In this document: positions 57,301 to 64,000 of the stretch, piece by piece | Numbering within the stretch: position 1 is the first letter of the stretch | Layout: every line of letters starts with the position of its first letter | Source: Cydia pomonella | Taxonomy: Eukaryota; Arthropoda; Insecta; Lepidoptera; Tortricidae | Assembly (NCBI RefSeq): GCF_033807575.1 | Contig: NC_084728.1 | Span: 7,391,451 to 7,455,450, forward strand | Direction of reading: 5' to 3' | DNA: 64,000 bases | Notes under the pieces: generated by a model | The model's database searches: none | What the model was told of the DNA's origin: nothing | Seen by the model: only the letters and a program-made list of their open reading frames with translations | Made by a program: the position numbers and the translations under genes

Positions 57301-60300
57301 GATGCTGTTCTCTGTGTCCACGTCACAGGACAACGTTGCTACCGCTACTGCCCCAATGCTTGAGAAATCTTGTTGGAAAACTGAAAAGCGTTCATATTTC
57401 TAGCCTTATTTTATTGTATATTAGCTTGGAGGATTTAAAAAATGAAGTCGCCTGTAAGAGCTTACCCCTCTGTCGAAAACCTGGGACAATGGTCATATGT
57501 ATTGTATGGGATGTTTATCTGACATAGCCAATTTGACGTGCCCCTCCCCCGCAAAAATCGACTGTTTTGTACAGAAAAATACGGACTAGGCTTCTCCAGT
57601 TATTAAACTCCTCTAAGTATACTAGAGATGAGCTGAATATATATATGAATCACATCATTTAAGTAGTTATAATGCGCCTCGCCCGCGCCAATACATGTAC
57701 GGATAAGTAGGTACTAGGTACGAGCGAAGTGTACAATAACTGTACAATGAAAAATAAGTGTACAATAACATCATCATCATCATCAGGCCTATTATGTAAA
57801 AATGGTGCGGGTGCCAGCTGAGGCTTTACTTCAGGGTGCCTAGCCAGACGCCAATCGTTTATGCTCCGTATAGTGAACGAAACGCCAATGTCTCGGTCGC
57901 ACTAATATGGGAGTGATAGAAACGCGAACGATTGGCATCTTGGCTAGGCACCCAGTTTTCTTTAGAAAGGGTCACGTGTTCACCAATTTTTGAATTAAAA
58001 AAATCGCCTCGATCCCGATCCGGGCCGTTCTAGGGTGAGTCATACTTGATTCGGCTATATTTAATTAATACATTGAGTTACTGTTCATATAATAGTATTT
58101 TATACAATCATGATATAATAGAGAACTTTTCAGTAGAGTACCGTGTTTAGGCAATGAAGCTTGCTGAGTTGCCTAAGTGAGGTACGAGATTGAAAAGCTT
58201 GATTATATCACTATAAAACCTAAATAATTAATGTATCTCAACAAAAATGTAGACATAAACGCGCGACTCCCGCCCCGCGCTCCTCGCCTGCCACCCGTTC
58301 AGTATTTTCTATGGGAGCGCGGCGGCACGTGATTAGTCGATTTTTTTTATAGTTGACTACAGCGTATCGAAATGAATATTGTAGTTGAGTTGGGAGCCCA
58401 TACATGAAAAGTACGCAATTATAGTTTGGTATATGAAATCTTAATTTAACCATTACAGTCTCACATATGCATGACTTTTGCTTATGATCTGCGAATATTT
58501 CCACCATATCACCAAAGAGAATTTGAAATAGAGTGAATTTACTGCCATCTTTCGACACATGATTAAAACTTTTTCATCACACTTGCTCGAAAAAGATCTT
58601 ATTTCATGCAGTTGTACTGAAGGACAAAGGTTTATGTTGTTCCCGGGGGAGTTAAGGATTTTGAAAAAAAGCTTTTTTTTTTAATTATGTAACTTATTCA
58701 TAGAAACCAAGTAGTAAATGAGTTTTACTTATAAAATACTGACGTTTATAATTTAATATTTTTGTTTATGTTTAAAATTATATAATTCGATTAATTTAAC
58801 AGCCGTTTAAAATATTTTTACATAATTTTCAATCGTGGCTGAATCCCGAATAGGTAATCGATGCCTGACTTGTCAAGAAATTACAAAATGGCGGACGAAT
58901 GTTTCATATGTCACCGTATTTTAGGATTGTTTAGCTTAAAATGTAGTTTTTTCTTCGCAAGAGTGATGAAAAACATTGTGTGTATCTCCAGGGGTAAGAA
59001 TATTCAAACTCTCTCGTATCCAAAATTTCACTTACCCCCTCGTTGCACAATGTACTATTAAAACATTAGAACGCCATTTGACTTTGATCCTTATTCTTTC
59101 ACTGATATGTGTTAAATATCAAAAACTGGCGCCATAACCTTTAGGTTTTGCCCGGATGGCGCCACTTTTTGATATTTAACAAATTTAACACAAATCAGTG
59201 AAAGAATAAGGATCAAAGTCAAATGGCGTTCTAAAAGCTTCAGTCAAAGTGTTTTAACGTCTGCAAATGATACAACAAAGTTTAGAAATAAATGTTTTTT
59301 TTTTTTATATAACAGTAGGTACTGTTAAAGATTTTGGGACTTACATTGGTAAATTTTCTGCCAATTCTCTTCTCGACTGTCGTTTTCAGTATCAATGAAT
59401 GTGTAGTCAAATCTGTGGCGATCAAACATTAATGCACATGTTACGGCTATGCTCACATCGAATACACATGCATAACTGTTGATTATGATCAACGCAGCAT
59501 GTTTTTTGAACCTGAAATCAAAATAACAATTAATAAAAACCGGCCAAGAGCATGTCGGGCCACGCTCAGTGTAGGGTTCCGTAGTTACTCTTCCGTCACA
59601 ATAAGCTAAACTGGAGCTTAAAGTATAGTAAATTGTTAACCAAGGGATGAAATGGTACCTTTCACCCGAGTTAAACAAATAGGCAAATTTGCATAATCAG
59701 TACCTAATTAAGTCTTTTTACTATGAAGGGAAAACTTTTTGCGATAACTCAAAAACAGCTAAACTGATCATGTCCGCTATAGTTTTCATTTAATGTCTTT
59801 CTTAACCTCTACTTCCACGATTTTTTTCATATTTTTTGGACCTATGGTTCAAAAGTTAGAGGGGGGGGGACACATTTTTTTTTTTCGGAGCGATTATCTT
59901 CGAATATATTCACTTTATCAAAAAATGTTTCTTATAAACCCCTATTAGTTTTGAAAGACCTTTCCAACGATACCCCACACTCTAGGGTTGAAGCGAAAAA
60001 AAAATTTCACCCCCACTTTACGTATAGGGGAGGTACCCTAAAAAAATTAAATTTTTAGATTTTATTGTACGACTTTGTCGGTTTTATTGATTTATATATT
60101 CATGCCAAATTTCAGCTTTCTAGCACTAACGACCACGGAGCAAAACCTCGGACAGACAGACAGACAGACAGACAGACGGACATGGCGAAACTATAAGGGT
60201 TCCTAGTTGACTACGGAACCCTAAAAATTAAAATGAACGGCGGTTGCACAGCCTGTCATAGGCGATAAAAATTCTATCATCCTACCACCGCATGGAAACC

Positions 60301-63300
60301 TAACGAAACGCGAACGCCAAACCAAAAGAAGAAAAAAAGTATCGGGATGACAAAATTACATAACGTAACACTATAACCAATATTACCATACATTTTTAGG
60401 GTTCCGTAGTCAACTAGGAACCCTTATAGTTTCGTCATGTCCGTCTGTCTGTCTGTCCGAGGCTTTGCTCCGTGATCGTTAGTGCTAGAAAGCTGAAATT
60501 TGGCATGGATATATAAATCAATAAAGCCGACAAAGTCGTACAATAAAATCTAAAAATTTAATTTTTTTAGGGTACCTCCCCTACACGTAAAGTGGGGGTG
60601 AACATTTTTTTTTGCTTCAACCCTACAGTGTGGTATATCGTTAGAAAGGTCTTTTAAAACTAATAGTGGTCTTCAACAAACATTTCTTGATAAAGTAAAT
60701 ATATTCGGAGATAATTGCTCCGAAAGAAAAAAAAATGTGTCCCCCCCCCCTCTAACTTTTGAACCATAGGTCCAGAAAATATGAAAAAAATCTTGGAAAT
60801 AGAGCTTAAGAAAGATATTAAATGAAAACTATAGCGGACATGATCAGTTTAGCTGTTTTTGAGTTATCGCAAAAAGTTTCCCCTTCATAGTAAAAAGACG
60901 TACACCCACAGTTCATCCCTTGGTTAACAATCTACAATACTTTAAGCTCCAGTTTAGCTTATTGTGACGCAAGAGTAACTACGGAACCCTACTCTGAGCA
61001 TGGCCCGACATGCCTGGCCTAAGTCTATGTAGGTTTTAGTATATTTTATATATTGCTTAGTTATCATTTGTGACAGATGTGACGTCGCGTTAGTAAGTGC
61101 GACGCTTTGAACAAAAACAATAAAAAATATAATAAATAAATATTATAGGACATTATTAAACAAAGCATCTAATGAGTATATTGCGTGCTGAATTATTTTA
61201 TTTGGAAATATAAGGGTCGTAAATTCTTAGTAAAATATATCAACGTTAATTTATTTGGGTATACCTACATTGCAAGCTGAATTATTTTATATGAAAATAT
61301 TAGAGTCTTAAATTCTTAGTAAAACATAGAACAGTTAATTTATTTTGCCCCGCCACTGTATATACCCCAACCACTGGATTTAGTAATGTGGTCATATCAA
61401 AAACATGGGTGTTACATTTTTTGTTTTTCATTTATTACTTATAGTTCGTTATTTATCAATTTGAATATTGTAATAAAAGGCATACTACTATATTACCTAA
61501 TCAACGACATACATAATGTTACTCTTGGTATAATGGTTATTATATAATTATTTATGGTTATTATATAAAAAAGATATTTGTTCCATAACTAGTGACATTA
61601 TATAACCCATCAAGTTTGACGACCGGTCTGGCCTAGTGGGTAGTGACCTAGTGACCCTGCCTATGAAGCTGATGGTCCCGGGATCAAATCCTGGTAAGAG
61701 CATATATTTGTGTGATGAACACGGATATTTGTTTCTGAGTCATGGGTGTTTCTATGTATTTAAGTACCCATTTATAATTATAAATTATATATATCATTGT
61801 CTAGGTACCTACAACACAAGCCTTATTGAGCTTACTGTGGGACTTAGTCAATTTGTGTAATAATGTCCTATAATATTTATTTATTTATCAAGTGCCATAC
61901 GTCATTTTTGAGTTGTTGGAATTTCGATTTGATTTTAATCAAATTTCGATATGTAGCTCTCAATATATAAAAAAATGGGTTAGGTTAAGTTAAAACTGTG
62001 ACTCCCACAGAAGCGAAATTTGCAAAAAGTAAAAAAAATATTGTCAATGAATAGAATCAGGCATACTTAGGATACCGCGTAGAGAGGCGAAACACCTGTC
62101 GAGTTTTGTACTTTTGGTGGAGGGTTGTTATATTTATTTGCGTATATATTTTTGCGTTGGGAGGGTGGGAACATTAATTGCATGTAAAAATACGCAAGTA
62201 AGTATAACGGGTTAGCACTGATTGACTAGCACGTTATCTTTTCGCGGATTAGCAAAGTAACATTTTTTGTTTTAAAAATAATATTTTGTGATTGTATAAA
62301 GTATTACGGTATTAAAATGTAATATACCAAGAGCCATTATACAATATATTTTATACTTTATAAAAATGATATAAAAATAGGCATTATATAAATAACAGTT
62401 TAATTTAAATCATATTATAACAAAATTAATGTATAATAATGTTAACATTACAACAAGTAATAATATAAACAAGTGCGAGTCGGACTCGCGCATGAAGGGT
62501 TCCGTACCATTTATGACGTATTAAAAAAAAATCTACTGACTAGATCTTGTTCAACATTTTACCACTTTGGACACATATTTTACCACTTTGGAAGTGTCTC
62601 TCGCGCAAACTATTCAGTTTAGAAAAAAATAACATTAGAAACCTCAATATCATTTTGGAAGACCTATCCGTAGATATCCCACACGTATGGGTTTGATGAT
62701 TTTTTTTTTTTTTTAATTTTATGACGTATTAAAAAAAAACTACTTACTAGATCTCGTTCAAACCAATTTTCGGTGGAAGTTTGCATGACAATGTATATCA
62801 TATATTTTTTTAGATTTTTCATTCTGTTATTTTAGAAGTTACGGGGGGGGGGGGGGGGGCACATTTTACCACTTTGGAAGTGTCTCTCGCGCAAACTATT
62901 CAGCTTAGAAAAAAATTATATTAGAAACCTCAATATCATTTTTAAAGACCTATCCATAGATACCCCACACGTATGGGTTTGAAGAAAAAAGATTTTTTGA
63001 GTTTCAGTTCTAAGTATGGGGAACCCCCAAAATTTATTGTTATTTTTTCTATTTTTGTGTAAACATCCTAATGCGGTTCATAGAATACATCTACTTACCA
63101 AGTTTGAACAGTATAGCTCTTATAGTTTCGGAAAAAAGTGGCGGTGACATAATCGGACAGACAGACGGACATGACGAATCTATAAGGGTTCCGTTTTTTG
63201 CCATTTGGCTACGGAACCCTAAAAACGGCATTATGGCAAGTGTATGATAGTTTTATAATAATTATATTAAACATTACACACCGCAAAAATACACGTAATA

Positions 63301-63524
63301 TAAACATACCTGTCGAGCTCATAGGTAAACCTAGCCCTCGTAGTAATTCGTACACCAGGTTCATCATCATCACCCAACTGGTGCTGGACACTGCTGCCAC
63401 TGTAATACACGGCACTAGGTCCTTCTAAACTCGGACCTTCTTTATTGTAAGTCGGTTGGTCGCAATTTGCACTAAATGGCAGTGCAATTTGCACTATGCC
63501 TTCAAGTTTGGCGTTCGGAGGCAT
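54307..63524 (-). CDS. Caspase-like pseudoenzyme, gene 1 of tandem cluster (5 exons, 272 aa)
   Basis: Coding exons on the minus strand are 63524-63310, 59511-59345, 57380-57220, 55958-55873 and 54496-54307. All introns are GT/AG with phases 2, 1, 0, 2; the total is 819 bp. The start was chosen because all three paralogs begin MPP. Exon 1 is a prodomain-like segment ending TYELD. Exon 2 carries the first core strand (AALIIIN). Exon 3 has AVAVATLSCDVD then KPKIFISE. Exon 4 has LPSDILILQ. Exon 5 has GGFRPLSLLCYK and HTLSKELLL. This order matches a caspase p20-p10 core. Caspases have SHG where this has LSC, and QACRG after KPKxF where this jumps to ALEPSS, so both catalytic residues are missing. 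It ends soon after the p10 core and lacks the DEVD-bearing tail of genes 2 and 3. Family assignment is from motif order; lack of activity is inferred. It is the most diverged of the three. Confidence 0.86.
54563..54975. mobile_element. MITE, 'catcagttttcttaccaaaa' family, long copy
   Basis: 'catacatcagttttcttacc' on the left, 'ggtaagaaaactcatgtatg' on the right, with 'tagcggtactcagtaccgcta' inside; intron 4 of gene 1. Confidence 0.65.
54976..55872. other. Remainder of gene 1 intron 4
   Basis: Nothing recognised beyond T/C-rich runs near 55540-55760. Confidence 0.4.
56024..56136. mobile_element. Palindromic MITE, intron 3 of gene 1
   Basis: 'taatgcctgggccacactaa' / 'ttagtgtggaccaggcatta'. 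Confidence 0.72.
56137..57219. other. Remainder of gene 1 intron 3
   Basis: No feature recognised. Confidence 0.4.
57834..57953. mobile_element. Palindromic MITE, intron 2 of gene 1
   Basis: 'gggtgcctagccagacgcca' / 'ttggctaggcaccc'. Confidence 0.72.
57954..59065. other. Middle of gene 1 intron 2
   Basis: No feature recognised; short ORFs only. Confidence 0.4.
59066..59234. mobile_element. Palindromic MITE, intron 2 of gene 1
   Basis: 'ttagaacgccatttgacttt' / 'aaagtcaaatggcgttctaa', 169 bp. Confidence 0.75.
59540..60222 (-). mobile_element. HINE-like element, family A
   Basis: Reversed copy of 21769-22456, complete from 'ccggccaagagcatgtcggg' to 'ctacggaaccct'. Its edge is 29 bp upstream of gene 1 exon 2. 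Confidence 0.78.
60398..61019 (+). mobile_element. HINE-like element, family A, with a deletion
   Basis: Forward copy; a stretch before 'catcccttggttaacaatct' is missing and the terminal stem is shortened. Confidence 0.75.
61020..61600. other. Gene 1 intron 1, AT-rich
   Basis: SINE 3' fragment at 61128-61160 (minus) and a local repeat 'aagctgaattattttat' / 'gtgctgaattattttattt' (61185, 61273). Confidence 0.45.
61616..61886 (+). mobile_element. tRNA-derived SINE, intron 1 of gene 1
   Basis: Target duplication ATCAAGT (61609-61615, 61887-61893). Head contains a short 'gtgacctagtgacc' duplication. Confidence 0.87.
62065..62285. mobile_element. Partial MITE shared by intron 1 of all three genes
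   Basis: 'gtagagaggcgaaacacctg' to 'gattgactagcacgttatct', as at 46925 and 29040. Confidence 0.65.
62470..63225 (-). mobile_element. HINE-like element, family B
   Basis: Reversed relative of 44537-45590 with two internal units instead of about 2.6 and a G-run at 62845. Stem-loop 'gcgagtcggactcgc' at its 3' end. Confidence 0.77.
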
Positions 63525-64000
63525 TTTTATTTCAATTATTTTACGAATCGCAAATAAATTTCAGAACTAGTAAATGTTATTTAATGTAATATTGACAACA
63601 CCTAACAACTATTGTGGATTGTGCGAAGACAATCAATAGAATGAGTAATCGATAACCTTATCAATGTACAAAAAAATAGATGTATATTATATTTATTGCC
63701 ATTCGAGTCATGCGTGATACTTTCGCACTTACATACAGATATAATTAACAATCCTTTGTTATCGTATTATCTCGAAAACGTTATAAACTTAGGTTTTTGT
63801 CATTCTACTTCAGTACCCCAAGTACGCGTACGTCACGTCACGCTATCGAATAAATTTACACTAGGGGTTCATTTAACCTCAGTTCTTTTTGTACTGAGAC
63901 AGACTGAAATAGTATAACATGTTCGTACGTTTACGTGAAAGTACGATAGTAAAGGATTATTTACTTACTACATCTGTGCGATATGATGGTCGTTCTTGTC
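63525..64000. other. Upstream region of gene 1
   Basis: Apart from the conserved block at 63640-63668 nothing is recognised; no further gene copy is visible before the window ends. Confidence 0.5.
63640..63668 (-). promoter_or_regulatory. Conserved upstream block of gene 1 (GATA-like)
   Basis: About 120-145 bp upstream of the ATG. On the coding strand it reads TTGATAAGGTTATCGATTAC, and the same order of motifs recurs upstream of genes 2 and 3. A nearby 'gaagacaat' (63625) is also shared with gene 3. TGATAA fits the WGATAR core bound by GATA factors; binding is inferred. No clear TATA box was identified. Confidence 0.45.

Noticed and set aside
59325..59678. 117-codon minus-strand ORF starting MFNSGERY
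   Set aside because: Its first half is the HINE element; the real exon 2 begins at the acceptor at 59511.

Overview
The window is nuclear DNA of an insect, most likely a moth or butterfly. It is AT-rich, intron-bearing and packed with dispersed repeats of kinds I associate with Lepidoptera: tRNA-derived SINEs with a 'gaccggtctggcctagtggg' head, LINE 3' ends carrying 'cggcccgcctgatggtaagc', palindromic MITEs, and the 'agggttccgtag' and 'gcgagtccgactcgc' element families. There are no bacterial or phage features. The species cannot be named from the sequence.

The only cellular protein-coding genes I can support are three paralogs in tandem, all on the minus strand, covering about 22.46-63.52 kb. 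Each has five coding exons with the same intron phases (2, 1, 0, 2). All splice sites are GT/AG, and each spliced reading frame is open with an exact multiple of three bases. Right to left: gene 1 (63524 to 54307, 272 aa), gene 2 (47822 to 30978, 326 aa), gene 3 (29468 to 22464, 319 aa). The proteins look like caspases: a strand such as ILVINN, then AVAVATLSC, then KPKIFI, then LPSDIxLIQ, then GFRPLxLLCYK and a C-terminal MLTKELMF-like segment. They lack the catalytic His (LSC where caspases have SHG) and the whole QACRG catalytic-Cys motif (KPKIFISE runs straight into ALEPSS). The substrate-Arg loop also appears deleted. They are therefore predicted pseudo-caspases. Genes 2 and 3 add a C-terminal extension containing DEVD, the classic effector-caspase recognition sequence. 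A frameshifted, inverted relic of exon 2 lies between genes 2 and 3 on the plus strand.

Layout: 1-20.5 kb holds only repeats and relics (hAT MITEs, SINEs, a truncated LINE reverse-transcriptase end at 13.8-14.3 kb, a 1.26-kb foldback at 12.25-13.5 kb). 20.5-29.7 kb is gene 3 with its flank, and 30.2-48.1 kb is gene 2 with its flank; the homology between them continues past the coding regions, so they are a tandem segmental duplication. Intron 2 of gene 2 is about 12 kb because it took in an LTR retrotransposon (35.9-42.5 kb), a hAT MITE carrying a further 1.77-kb element (42.5-44.5 kb) and a Helentron/HINE-like element (44.5-45.6 kb). 48-53.7 kb is the gene 1/gene 2 spacer with an 827-bp tandem duplication. 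53.75-63.5 kb is gene 1, whose stop codon lies in the target-site duplication of a hAT MITE.

The paralogous introns act as natural empty sites, so several insertions can be placed to the base and ordered relative to the duplication. If expressed, the genes would be expected to act by binding in the apoptosis or immune pathway rather than by cutting substrate; that is inference. Boundaries and similarities were read by eye; no database search was run.
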